Below, piece after piece: positions 53,213 through 61,360 of a DNA stretch of 64,000 nt (position 1 is its first letter; the number at the start of each line of letters is the position of its first letter). Below the pieces are notes generated by a model. The model ran no database searches, had not been told where the DNA came from, and worked only from the letters and a program-made list of their open reading frames with translations. The translations under genes were made by a program, and so were the position numbers. Source of the stretch: GCA-2705995 sp048267965 (GTDB taxonomy: Bacteria; Bacteroidota; Bacteroidia; Flavobacteriales_G; Salibacteraceae); assembly GCA_048267965.1 (NCBI GenBank), contig JBLWWK010000002.1, positions 368,774 through 432,773 of the forward strand, written 5' to 3'.

Positions 53213-55729
53213 TTGAAAAACTTGAGGCTACTAATATCCATATTATTCGTTTTTGTTACTACCCAACTTTTGGCGCAAAATGCCACGGTAAAAGGGGTAA
53301 TTACTGACGACCGCGGTAAACCGCTAGAAGGCGCTTATATCACGCTCAAAAATCAAGAAGTAGCTAGCACTTCTAACCAAAAAGGCGAGTATTCTGTTAA
53401 GGTTCCTACTGATAAAAATTTCTATTTAGTTTACACATTTGTTGGTCACGATACCGTTGAAAAGCGTTTTAACCTCACCGTAGGAACCGTTTACGAACAA
53501 AATGTGACGCTTCGTTTTTCGGCACAAGATTTTTCTGAATTCGAGTTTAGAGACAAACGCCTCGACCGGCCAACACTTATCGCCATCGACCCTAAAACGG
53601 TAGATGCACTGCCGTCTCCGAATGCGGGAGTCGAAAGAACGTTACTTTTTCAAGCGGTTGGTGTAAGTTCTACCAACGAGCTAAGTTCTCAGTACAATGT
53701 GCGCGGTGGTAATTTTGACGAAAACCTAGTCTATGTAAACGATGTGGCCATTTACAGACCATTTTTAGTGCGCTCTGGGCAACAAGAAGGCTTAAGTTTT
53801 GTCAATCCTTATTTGGTAGAATCGGTCGATTTTTCGAGTGGTGGTTTTCAAGCCAAATACGGAGATAAAATGTCATCGGTTCTCGATGTAAAATACAAAA
53901 CACCCGATACTCGCTTGTCTGGTGCTGTTGAAGGTTCTTTGCTCGGAACCAGTGTTTTTCTCGCTAATTCTTCTAAAAATTATCGTTTTACTCAAATTCA
54001 CGGTTTTCGATACAGAACCAATCAATACGTGTTAAACGGTCTTGATACCGATGGTGATTATCGTCCGGCTTTTACAGATTACCAAGGTTATTTCACTTTT
54101 GATGTAACAGACGATTTAGAAATTGCCTTTTTAGGAACCTATAGCAACAACCGTTATCAGTTTATTCCCGAAACCAGACAAACTGAATTTGGAAGTGTGA
54201 ATGAGGCATTGCGACTTACTATCTTTTTTGATGGACAAGAAATTAATCAGTTCGAGAATTACTTAGGTGCTTTTACTACCTCTTACCAACCCACCAAAAA
54301 TCTGCGTTTAAAGTTTATCACTTCTGCATGGAGATCGTTAGAAAATGAGACGTATGATGTAGAAGGAGCCTATCGACTAGATGAATTGGATCGAGACTTG
54401 GGTTCTGATAATTTTGGAGATGTGGCTGCGAACCGGGGAATTGGCGGTTTTCTCAATCACGCACGAAATTACCTCGATGCTGTAGTGGCCACAGCAGAGC
54501 ATAAAGGAACTTATTATGCTAAAAACGCCACCATCGATTGGGGAATAAAAGCGCAAAGAGAGTGGATTCAAGATGAATTTAACGAGTGGCAAATGATCGA
54601 TTCTGCGGGGTACAGCATTCCCCAACAACCTACCGATCAAATTGAACTTTACAGCGTAATTAATGCCGATAATTCAATCGAATCGAACCGTTTTTCTGGG
54701 TATTTGCAATATGCCCGCGAATGGGAAATTGATAGTCATTTGCTAAATATCAATGCGGGCGGGCGATTTAACTACTGGGATTTTAATGAACAGTTGGTGG
54801 GCGGACCGAGAATATCTGCCTCTTTTGTACCGAATTGGGAGAAGAAATTTACGTTTAGAGCCGCCTGGGGATATTATCATCAACCTCCGTTTTTTAGAGA
54901 AATGAGAAACCTCAACGGAGACGTAAATCAAAATATTAAGGCACAAACTTCTATTCACTATGTGGCAGGTGTAGACCATGAATTTACCATGTGGGATAGG
55001 CCATTTCTTTTCACAACAGAAGCGTATTATAAGGACCTAAAAAACCTCATCCCTTACGAAATCGATAATGTGCGCTTGCGCTATTACGCCACCAACAACT
55101 CTAGTGGTTATGCAACTGGAATCGATTTTAAGCTGAACGGTGAATTTGTAAAAGGGATAGAAAGTTGGGTAAGCATGTCGATAATGCAAACCGAAGAAGA
55201 CCTTAACAACGATTTTTATTTAGAAAGATTTAATGCCAGCGGAGAGCTAATTGTGCCAGGTTTTACGGCTGATCAAGTGGCGGTAGACACAGCAATTATT
55301 CGCCCCGGTGCCATCCCCAGACCTACCGACCAACGATTTAGAATTGCGTTGTTTTTTCAAGATTATTTCCCCGGAAACGAATCGTTTAGAATGAACCTCA
55401 GCTTTATTTTTGCTACAGGCTTGCCTTTTGGACCGCCTACTTATAACCGCTACGAAGACACCTTGCGCATACCAGCTTACCGAAGAGTTGATTTAGGAAT
55501 TTCGAAGCAATTACTAAAAGACAAAGAAGATAAGCGCTCTGGTTTAGGATTGAAAAAGCCTTTTCATTACTTAGAAAATATCTGGTTGAGCTTAGAAGTC
55601 TTTAACTTGTTACAAGTAAACAACACCATTTCTTACCTCTGGATTCGTGATGTTTCGAATAGAACGTATGCGGTTCCTAATTACTTAACGAACCGACAAG
55701 TGAACTTAAAACTTCAAGTTCGATTTTAA
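53213..55729 (+). CDS. TonB-dependent outer-membrane receptor with CarboxypepD_reg domain
   Basis: The 838 residues comprise a signal peptide (1-22, LLAQ), a carboxypeptidase-like regulatory domain (about 24-108: VKGVITDDRGKPLEGAYITL in parts), a plug domain (about 120-230: VERTLLFQAVGVSS, QYNVRGGNFDENLVYVND in parts) and a 22-strand-type barrel that ends in an aromatic residue (LQVRF). No SusD partner gene is adjacent, so it is not a classic SusC/SusD pair; the substrate is unknown. The start is TTG 53213 or TTG 53222, because no ATG or GTG lies near the signal peptide. Two core copies of the iterated word occur at the 5' end (53401, 53480). Confidence 0.9.
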   Translation: MKNLRLLISILFVFVTTQLLAQNATVKGVITDDRGKPLEGAYITLKNQEVASTSNQKGEYSVKVPTDKNFYLVYTFVGHDTVEKRFNLTVGTVYEQNVTLRFSAQDFSEFEFRDKRLDRPTLIAIDPKTVDALPSPNAGVERTLLFQAVGVSSTNELSSQYNVRGGNFDENLVYVNDVAIYRPFLVRSGQQEGLSFVNPYLVESVDFSSGGFQAKYGDKMSSVLDVKYKTPDTRLSGAVEGSLLGTSVFLANSSKNYRFTQIHGFRYRTNQYVLNGLDTDGDYRPAFTDYQGYFTFDVTDDLEIAFLGTYSNNRYQFIPETRQTEFGSVNEALRLTIFFDGQEINQFENYLGAFTTSYQPTKNLRLKFITSAWRSLENETYDVEGAYRLDELDRDLGSDNFGDVAANRGIGGFLNHARNYLDAVVATAEHKGTYYAKNATIDWGIKAQREWIQDEFNEWQMIDSAGYSIPQQPTDQIELYSVINADNSIESNRFSGYLQYAREWEIDSHLLNINAGGRFNYWDFNEQLVGGPRISASFVPNWEKKFTFRAAWGYYHQPPFFREMRNLNGDVNQNIKAQTSIHYVAGVDHEFTMWDRPFLFTTEAYYKDLKNLIPYEIDNVRLRYYATNNSSGYATGIDFKLNGEFVKGIESWVSMSIMQTEEDLNNDFYLERFNASGELIVPGFTADQVAVDTAIIRPGAIPRPTDQRFRIALFFQDYFPGNESFRMNLSFIFATGLPFGPPTYNRYEDTLRIPAYRRVDLGISKQLLKDKEDKRSGLGLKKPFHYLENIWLSLEVFNLLQVNNTISYLWIRDVSNRTYAVPNYLTNRQVNLKLQVRF

Positions 55730-55760
55730 TTGAATTCGGTGGTAGAGATGAATTTTAATG

Positions 55761-55794
55761 AAAACGGCTTCTCTCTACTGTGAGAAAGAAGCCG
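55761..55794 (-). terminator. Terminator between the receptor and the solute-binding protein
   Basis: CGGCTTCT (55765-55772) pairs with AGAAGCCG (55787-55794); the minus strand then runs into TTTT. It ends the minus-strand gene and may also work for the receptor. Confidence 0.6.
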
Positions 55795-55819
55795 CTAACA
55801 CCAGTGGTAAAACTATGCC

Positions 55820-56677
55820 TTAAAGCGATTCTGCCAATACCTCTTCTGGTAAGTATTTTTCTAAAATATCACGATAATCTCGGCTTGCTGTAAAGCCGAA
55901 ACCACCTTCGAAAAATTCGTTCATAATTGGTTTCCAATCACAATTTCTACCCAATGCAAAAGCAAATTCTTCTTTTTCTACAGTAGCTACACGGTGAACT
56001 TTCATCCCCATTTCGCCATCTCTTACCCAGCTCCAAAAAGTGAGTAAATCAATCATCGTGTAATAGGTTGAATCTTCTGAAAGGGCTTTACGAATTTCGT
56101 CTGTTGTCCATTCGTACTGAACCACCATATCGTTACAATGGTTCTTCTTAATGCTCATAAGCTCTTTTTCGTGGGTAGTTTCACGAATAACCAGTGCGGT
56201 TCCTTCAGAAAACACATTTGAAAAATCACTGTAACTCGTTAAGGAAGCAAACGTTAAAGGTGAAACCAATACCGATTTATTTCTCATGTACGGAGCAGAA
56301 AAAGCAACTTCTTCTTTTCTAGAATCAGTAACGGTAATAGACGCAGAACCTATAACACCTTGCTCTTCTTTAACCGCATCAAAAATTTTGAAGAATTCTT
56401 TTTCAGGAACAAAAGTTAGGTCGATGTTTACTTCGTGTCTCACTTTTGCCCATTCTACAAAACGTTTCAGGATATCTACCTCAATACCCACGAGCTCGTT
56501 TTGTTCGTTGTAAAATGCAAACGGATATTCTTCTTGGATGTAAACTACCAACTCTCCCTCGCCTTTTTCTTTTACTTCTTTCCAAGAATTTTGGGCAAAA
56601 GAAAGAATTGTTGTCACCATTAAAACACCTAATAAAAGTGTTTTACGAATAGCATTTCTCATTGTTTTATCGCTCAT
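55820..56677 (-). CDS. Family 3 solute-binding protein (transporter substrate-binding domain)
   Basis: The 285-residue exported protein has a signal peptide (to about 29, SFAQ) and an SBP_bac_3 domain (about 42-280: GELVVYIQEEYPFAFYNEQ, LVGIEVDILKRFVEW, VIGSASITVTDSRKEEVAFSAPYM in parts). Such proteins bind amino acids or act as the sensor part of other systems. No transporter genes are adjacent, so it may work as a free sensor or with a distant permease. An internal ATG (MRNAIRKT, residue 6) is an equally good start. Confidence 0.85.
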   Translation of the reverse strand: MSDKTMRNAIRKTLLLGVLMVTTILSFAQNSWKEVKEKGEGELVVYIQEEYPFAFYNEQNELVGIEVDILKRFVEWAKVRHEVNIDLTFVPEKEFFKIFDAVKEEQGVIGSASITVTDSRKEEVAFSAPYMRNKSVLVSPLTFASLTSYSDFSNVFSEGTALVIRETTHEKELMSIKKNHCNDMVVQYEWTTDEIRKALSEDSTYYTMIDLLTFWSWVRDGEMGMKVHRVATVEKEEFAFALGRNCDWKPIMNEFFEGGFGFTASRDYRDILEKYLPEEVLAESL

Positions 56678-56702
56678 TTTCAGTGCTTTTTAAAATTCGC
56701 GG

Positions 56703-56710
56703 CAAAAGTA
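56703..56710 (-). promoter_or_regulatory. -7 box of the solute-binding protein gene
   Basis: The minus strand reads TACTTTTG, matching TAnnTTTG, about 25 bases before the ATG at 56677. Confidence 0.55.
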
Positions 56711-56873
56711 GAGCGATTTTATCTTCAGAATACTACCCGTGTATTTTTGTAACGCTAAAAGATTCTTATACCAATGTTACTTTAATATTACCTAGAAGAT
56801 GCGCCACATTGGGAAGAGGTTGCATAGATTGAACAACATTGTTAATTCTGAACGACAATTTAACAATGATTAA

Positions 56874-57047
56874 ATGAAATTAGAATCTCCTCTTCAGTTT
56901 AAACTAAAACATGAAATAGTTAGGCAAACTGCTAGTAAAGATTTAAACGAACTTATCAAATTAGGCTTGATAAAAGAAGACAAATCGACTAAACCTTATC
57001 AATATTCACTCAAAAGCAAAGAAGAAATAGAACACTTTATAAAATAA
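56874..57047 (+). CDS. 57-residue winged-helix-like ORF, possible remnant
   Basis: This lone small frame in a 429-base gap encodes a charged, helical product (QFKLKHEIVRQTASKDL, then NELIKLGLIKEDKS and YSLKSKEEIEHFIK). The pattern of a helix followed by L-x-x-L-G-L-I-K and a short wing resembles the C-terminal winged helix of Fic-type or marR-like proteins. No promoter or further homologous sequence is seen upstream, so it may be the tail of a decayed gene. Low certainty. Confidence 0.4.
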   Translation: MKLESPLQFKLKHEIVRQTASKDLNELIKLGLIKEDKSTKPYQYSLKSKEEIEHFIK

Positions 57048-57106
57048 AAGCATTTCACAACAAAGCATATTTTACATACCCTGCGAGATACGCCCCCTAT
57101 TCAAAC

Positions 57107-58402
57107 CTATGATTTCACCCCAATTTCATCTCTTACAGTGAATTGGCGGTAATAATAGAATGAAAAAATGGTTCCTACCGAAAGCAAAGCGAGTAAGAAT
57201 AAAAACAGGTATTGAAACCCTAAGAAACCTGAATAATTATCGAGAAAATAACCGATTATAGGACCCGAAAACACATCGGGTGTGTACCCAACAATTGAGA
57301 CAATCCCCACTGCTGTGCCCGTTACCGCTAACGGAATTTTACCTACTTTCATCACCGAAAAGTAAAGAGAGCGTAGAGAGTAAACGCCTAATCCTAAAAT
57401 AAATACAGAGGTGAAAAACAAGGCGATTTGCCCAGCCTTTACGCCACCAACCGACAAGATGATGGCGCCTAAGCTACAAAGCAAAAAGCTGATGATAAGC
57501 GCTTTTAACACATTAAAGCGGTCTATAAAAAATCCGATTAAAAAACCTGCTAAAGGACGAATAAACATAAAAAGCGTACCTACTTTGGCTGCCTCTACTT
57601 CACTCATTTCCATAACATCTGCAGCATACAAAGAAATTACATCGGTAACTTTGTAGGCAAAATAGGCACACAAAATTATTACAGAAAGCAAGCGTACTGC
57701 CTTCAATTGAATTACTTCTTTAAAATCTTGCAACGAAAACAACTGATTTTCATGCTTTTCTGTGTTTTCATGTTTCCATTTCAGAAAAATCCACACCAAA
57801 ATAGCTGTAGCCAACAATAGCCCGATGGCTGAGAAATAAACAATTTGAAAAGCATCTTGCCGATTTTGAATAGAAGCTGTTGCTTGTGATTCTCTTAACA
57901 ACCACTCAAAAATTACAACTCCTAGTAGACCAAATACGGCTCCTACCAAACCTCTACCGCCATCTAGCCAACTAAACGCACGACCTTGTTGTTGCCTACC
58001 TCCCCAAATGCGAGTAGCTTTTATCATGGGAGACCAAAAAAGAAAAATGGTTGAAAAACCCCATAAACCGTAAATCACTAATTGAACAACAAATGGAGGA
58101 TAAAAAGCAAAAACAACTCCTCCTAAAGCGGTAAGTGCCAAAGCGAGCGCCATCAATTTTCTAGGAGCCCACCGATCTGCCAACGGCCCTCCAGCCAGGT
58201 AAGAAACCATAGCTACCACACCATACACCGAAAAACACATGCCCAAATCTGCATTGTTAAGTGAGAACACATCTAATACGGTTGGCCGAAAAATTCTGGG
58301 AATAACAAAAGGAAGTAAAAAAATGGCTTCGCCTGCAACGATTAGTAAAAGTAACTTTAAAGCACGGTTTTTCTCTTTTTCTATCCTAGGCTCTAGATTC
58401 AT
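57107..58402 (-). CDS. Major facilitator superfamily transporter
   Basis: The 431-residue protein has 12 predicted helices in two halves with a central charged loop (about 195-225). MFS loop 2-3 features are seen in GGPLADRWAPRKLMALAL (G-x-x-x-D-R/K type). It begins with a short basic cytoplasmic tail. Substrate cannot be inferred; the fold resembles sugar-phosphate or nitrate-type porters. A core copy of the iterated word (57170-57180) encodes S-V-G-T-I. It follows the rocD terminator. Confidence 0.88.
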   Translation of the reverse strand: MNLEPRIEKEKNRALKLLLLIVAGEAIFLLPFVIPRIFRPTVLDVFSLNNADLGMCFSVYGVVAMVSYLAGGPLADRWAPRKLMALALALTALGGVVFAFYPPFVVQLVIYGLWGFSTIFLFWSPMIKATRIWGGRQQQGRAFSWLDGGRGLVGAVFGLLGVVIFEWLLRESQATASIQNRQDAFQIVYFSAIGLLLATAILVWIFLKWKHENTEKHENQLFSLQDFKEVIQLKAVRLLSVIILCAYFAYKVTDVISLYAADVMEMSEVEAAKVGTLFMFIRPLAGFLIGFFIDRFNVLKALIISFLLCSLGAIILSVGGVKAGQIALFFTSVFILGLGVYSLRSLYFSVMKVGKIPLAVTGTAVGIVSIVGYTPDVFSGPIIGYFLDNYSGFLGFQYLFLFLLALLSVGTIFSFYYYRQFTVRDEIGVKS

Positions 58403-58415
58403 TAAAAAAAAGGTA

Positions 58416-58447
58416 TAAAAAAAGCTGCCTAGTAACTAAGCAGCTTT
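58416..58447 (-). terminator. Terminator of rocD
   Basis: AAAGCTGC (58421-58428) pairs with GCAGCTTT (58440-58447), with further pairing in the loop, and the minus strand ends in seven T. It lies just before the MFS start, so that gene needs its own promoter. Confidence 0.85.
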
Positions 58448-58468
58448 CTATTTGAACAAGGCTTTTGC

Positions 58469-59713
58469 CTATTTTTTAAAATTGGTAAGCGTATCTTCAA
58501 TGATATCGCAACATTGGTTTAACTCTTCTTCGTTCATTACCAATGGTGGGGCAAAACGAATAATGTTACCGTGTGTTGGCTTAGCAAGCAATCCGTTTTC
58601 TTTTAACTGAACACAGATATCCCAAGCAGTTGAGCTATCTTCTGTATCGTTAATAACAATTGCATTTAATAGCCCTTTACCTCTAACAAGTGTAACTAAG
58701 TCGCACTTTTCGATAAACGCATTGATTCTAGCTCTAAACAATTCACCTAAACGCTTTGCATTTTCTGCTAACTTCTCATCGCGAATTACATCTAATGCAG
58801 CCATAGCAACTCGTGCAGCAACGGGGTTACCACCAAAGGTAGAACCGTGTTGTCCGGGCCCAATAACATTCATAATTTCGTTGTTGGCCAACACTGCAGA
58901 AACAGGATAAACACCGCCAGAAACAGCTTTACCAAGTACAAGCATATCAGGTGTAACATTATCGTAATTACAAGCCAACAGCTCACCAGTACGTGCAATA
59001 CCCGTTTGCACCTCGTCTGCAATAAACAGTACGTTTTTCGCTTTACACAATTCACTTGCTTTTGCTAGGTAGCCGTCTTGCGGAACGTAAACACCCGCTT
59101 CACCTTGAATAGGCTCTACTAAGAAACCTGCCACTTTAGGATCTTCTAAGGCTTCTTCTAAAGCTGAAATATCATCGTAAGGAATGCTCACAAAACCAGT
59201 GGTAAACGGACCAAAATTTTCGCGTGCGTTCTCATCGTTACTAAAAGAAATAACGGTGGTTGTTCTCCCGTGAAAGTTGTTATGCGCAACAATAATTTTT
59301 GCTTCGTTCTGAGGAATCCCTTTTTTCTCGTAACCCCATTTTCTGCAAATCTTTAATGCTGTTTCAACCGCTTCTGCTCCTGTATTCATAGGAAGCACTT
59401 TATCGAAACCGAAATATTCGGTGATGTACTTTTCAAACGGGCCTAAAGCATTGTTGTAAAAAGCTCTTGAAGTTAACGTAAGCGTTTCGGCTTGTTCTTT
59501 CATGGCTCCTACAATTCTAGGATGACAATGACCTTGGTTTACAGCAGAATAAGCAGATAAAAAGTCAAAATACTTTTTCCCTTCTACGTCCCAAACATAT
59601 ACACCTTCACCTTTAGCTAGCACTACCGGAAGCGGATGGTAGTTGTGCGCTCCGTGCTTGCTTTCAAGATCCATTAAATCTTGTGAAGAATACTTTTTAG
59701 CTGTTTCTTCCAT
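58469..59713 (-). CDS. rocD: Ornithine--oxo-acid transaminase
   Basis: RocD is a PLP enzyme that turns ornithine and 2-oxoglutarate into glutamate semialdehyde and glutamate in arginine breakdown or proline synthesis. The 414 residues show HNYHPLPVVLAKGEGVYVWD in parts, AYSAVNQGHCHPRI, PMNTGAEAVETALK, NNFHGRTT, VEPIQGEAGVYVP, DEVQTGIARTG and the PLP lysine in LGKAVSGGVYPVSA. These fit ornithine aminotransferase rather than acetylornithine aminotransferase. It has its own promoter and terminator and stands alone. Confidence 0.96.
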   Translation of the reverse strand: MEETAKKYSSQDLMDLESKHGAHNYHPLPVVLAKGEGVYVWDVEGKKYFDFLSAYSAVNQGHCHPRIVGAMKEQAETLTLTSRAFYNNALGPFEKYITEYFGFDKVLPMNTGAEAVETALKICRKWGYEKKGIPQNEAKIIVAHNNFHGRTTTVISFSNDENARENFGPFTTGFVSIPYDDISALEEALEDPKVAGFLVEPIQGEAGVYVPQDGYLAKASELCKAKNVLFIADEVQTGIARTGELLACNYDNVTPDMLVLGKAVSGGVYPVSAVLANNEIMNVIGPGQHGSTFGGNPVAARVAMAALDVIRDEKLAENAKRLGELFRARINAFIEKCDLVTLVRGKGLLNAIVINDTEDSSTAWDICVQLKENGLLAKPTHGNIIRFAPPLVMNEEELNQCCDIIEDTLTNFKK

Positions 59714-59747
59714 AAATCTATTTTTGATTGTTCATTTTGCGTAAGAA

Positions 59748-59755
59748 CAAAAGTA
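59748..59755 (-). promoter_or_regulatory. -7 box of rocD
   Basis: The minus strand reads TACTTTTG, matching TAnnTTTG, about 34 bases before the ATG at 59713. Confidence 0.55.
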
Positions 59756-59789
59756 AAAGAATTCGTAGGCTCTGCACGATTGCTTTTCT

Positions 59790-61265
59790 TTGCAATGCAA
59801 AATAGTTACGATATTGAATAACGAAAATACCATTCAGCTCAAGCGTGGAGCTGTAATAGACTTAGAAATTGTTGATTCTGCATTTGGCGGAAAAGGCATC
59901 GCTCGTGTTGAAACTGTAAACGGTCAGTTTGTGGTTTTTGTTCCGAATACCATTAAAGGCCAAACGGTAAGAGCACGTATTATCAAGAAAAGAAAAAAGC
60001 ATGCTGAGTGTAAATTGCTCGAAATTGTAAAACGTAGTGATTTAGAAGTAGACCAGCCCTATCAAGAGATACCTGGCGGCCCGTATATGCGCTACCCTAT
60101 TGAGCTGCAACAGCAAGATAAGAAAACAGACACTTTTCAACTTTTTAGAAGAATTGGAAAAGTAGAAGACCCAGAAAGCATCTTCGATGAGTTTATTGCT
60201 TCGCCCAGAACGTGGCATTATAGAAATAAGATGGAATATTCTTTTTCTAGCATTGTTTACGATTTAGAAACAGGCGAAGAATACGATGGTTTTGGTTTAG
60301 GATTTAAACACCGCGGACAATGGTGGTCTGTAGAAAACCTTGAAAAAGATTCAGGTTTGTTCGATCCGCTGGTCGAAAACAATTTAAAAACCATTCGCGC
60401 TTGGTGCGAAAACTCGCAATTACCAGCATGGTGTCCGCCAAGAGCCGAAGGCTTTTACCGATATTTAGGCGTTAGAAAAAGCTTTCACACACAGAAATTT
60501 CTGATAGAACTGGTAACTTCTGCTTCTCACTTAGAAGAATTTAACATCGAAGAGTTCTCCCAATTAATTACCGATATTTTTGGTGATCAACTAGGTGGTT
60601 TGTTACACTCGATTAATACTAGCACCGGAGACAGAAGCCACGATGTAAACATGGAAACCACCTTGCTAAAAGGCGAAGCTACCCTGCAAGAACACTTGCT
60701 TGATTTAGATTTCGAAATTAGTATGCGTAGCTTTTTTCAGCCCAACCCAGCAAGTGCCGAAAAACTCTATAGCAAAGCGGTAGAATATGCATTAGAAGGA
60801 AAAACATCTTCAGACGAAGTAATCATGGATTTGTTTTGTGGAACAGGAACCATCGGACAAATTCTTTCTAAGAAGAGTGACTCTACCACTCAAATAATTG
60901 GGGTAGATATTGTGGAAAGTGCCATCGCCAACGCAAAGAAAAATGCTCAACTTAATGGATTGAGTAACATCGAATTTTTTGCTGCAGACGTCAATAAATT
61001 CTTGTACGAGTTTCCGCAATACAGAAACAAAATCAACACCTTAGTACTAGACCCTCCACGAGGAGGAATTGCCCCAAAAGCGCTCAAAAGAATTATTCAG
61101 TTAGAGTCGCCACGAATTGTTTACGTTTCTTGTAACCCTGCTACACAAGCGCGAGATAACGAAATATTAGCCGAAGCAGGTTATCAAATGAAGAAGTTCA
61201 GTTTGGTAGATCAATTCCCGCATACTTCTCATATCGAAACGGTTGTTCTTTACGAAAAAGGCTAA
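59790..61265 (+). CDS. rlmD: RlmD/RumA-like rRNA (uracil-C5)-methyltransferase
   Basis: The product methylates a uracil, probably in 23S rRNA, using SAM. It has an N-terminal TRAM domain (QLKRGAVIDLEIVDSAFGGKGIA in parts) and a C-terminal methyltransferase domain with DLFCGTGTIGQIL, GVDIVESAIANAKKN, LDPPRGG and the catalytic cysteine in VYVSCNPATQARD. The four cysteines that hold the iron-sulfur cluster of E. coli RlmD are absent: the region reads PYQEIPGGPYMRYPIELQ where CxxxxxCGGC would be expected. The start is uncertain (TTG 59790, 491 residues, or TTG 59814, 483 residues). The site modified may therefore differ from U1939. Confidence 0.85.
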   Translation: MQCKIVTILNNENTIQLKRGAVIDLEIVDSAFGGKGIARVETVNGQFVVFVPNTIKGQTVRARIIKKRKKHAECKLLEIVKRSDLEVDQPYQEIPGGPYMRYPIELQQQDKKTDTFQLFRRIGKVEDPESIFDEFIASPRTWHYRNKMEYSFSSIVYDLETGEEYDGFGLGFKHRGQWWSVENLEKDSGLFDPLVENNLKTIRAWCENSQLPAWCPPRAEGFYRYLGVRKSFHTQKFLIELVTSASHLEEFNIEEFSQLITDIFGDQLGGLLHSINTSTGDRSHDVNMETTLLKGEATLQEHLLDLDFEISMRSFFQPNPASAEKLYSKAVEYALEGKTSSDEVIMDLFCGTGTIGQILSKKSDSTTQIIGVDIVESAIANAKKNAQLNGLSNIEFFAADVNKFLYEFPQYRNKINTLVLDPPRGGIAPKALKRIIQLESPRIVYVSCNPATQARDNEILAEAGYQMKKFSLVDQFPHTSHIETVVLYEKG

Positions 61266-61331
61266 AAATTAGCGTATAAAAACGAAATGGCTTCCTCAGA
61301 TTTCTCTGAGAGCAAATACAACAATGCAATG

Positions 61332-61360
61332 GCCGCAAGAACAATTCTTGCGGCTTTTTT
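61332..61360 (+). terminator. Terminator of the RlmD-like gene
   Basis: GCCGCAAGAA (61332-61341) and TTCTTGCGGC (61345-61354) form a perfect ten-base stem with a CAA loop, followed by T6. The stop of the convergent DltD-like gene overlaps the T-run. Confidence 0.92.

Larger units (their letters stand above)
476..57180. repeat. Dispersed iterated word CGGTTCCTACCG on both strands
   Basis: Exact 12-mers lie at 3310, 6761, 10763, 18338, 20684, 22934, 29577 and 52049 (plus orientation) and at 44900 and 52530 (reverse). Exact copies of the core GGTTCCTAC also start at 477, 7239, 11353, 12624, 25547, 35249, 46338, 48116, 53401 and 57170, and of its complement GTAGGAACC at 6229, 7483, 8320, 11246, 17692, 19018, 21958, 22345, 31559, 40638 and 53480. 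That gives 31 core copies counted by eye, 18 in one orientation and 13 in the other. The outer CGGT and ACCG are inverted repeats around TCCT. Nearly all copies lie inside genes. Confidence 0.9.

Noticed and set aside
476..57180. The iterated word as an insertion element, REP family or CRISPR repeat
   Set aside because: Similarity stops at 12 bases, flanks are unrelated, copies are in frame within conserved genes, and spacing is irregular.
58822..58842. Partial words such as GTAGAACCG, GGTTCCTTC and ATAGGAACC at many places
   Set aside because: Single near-matches are expected by chance in number; only exact 9-base cores were counted as copies.
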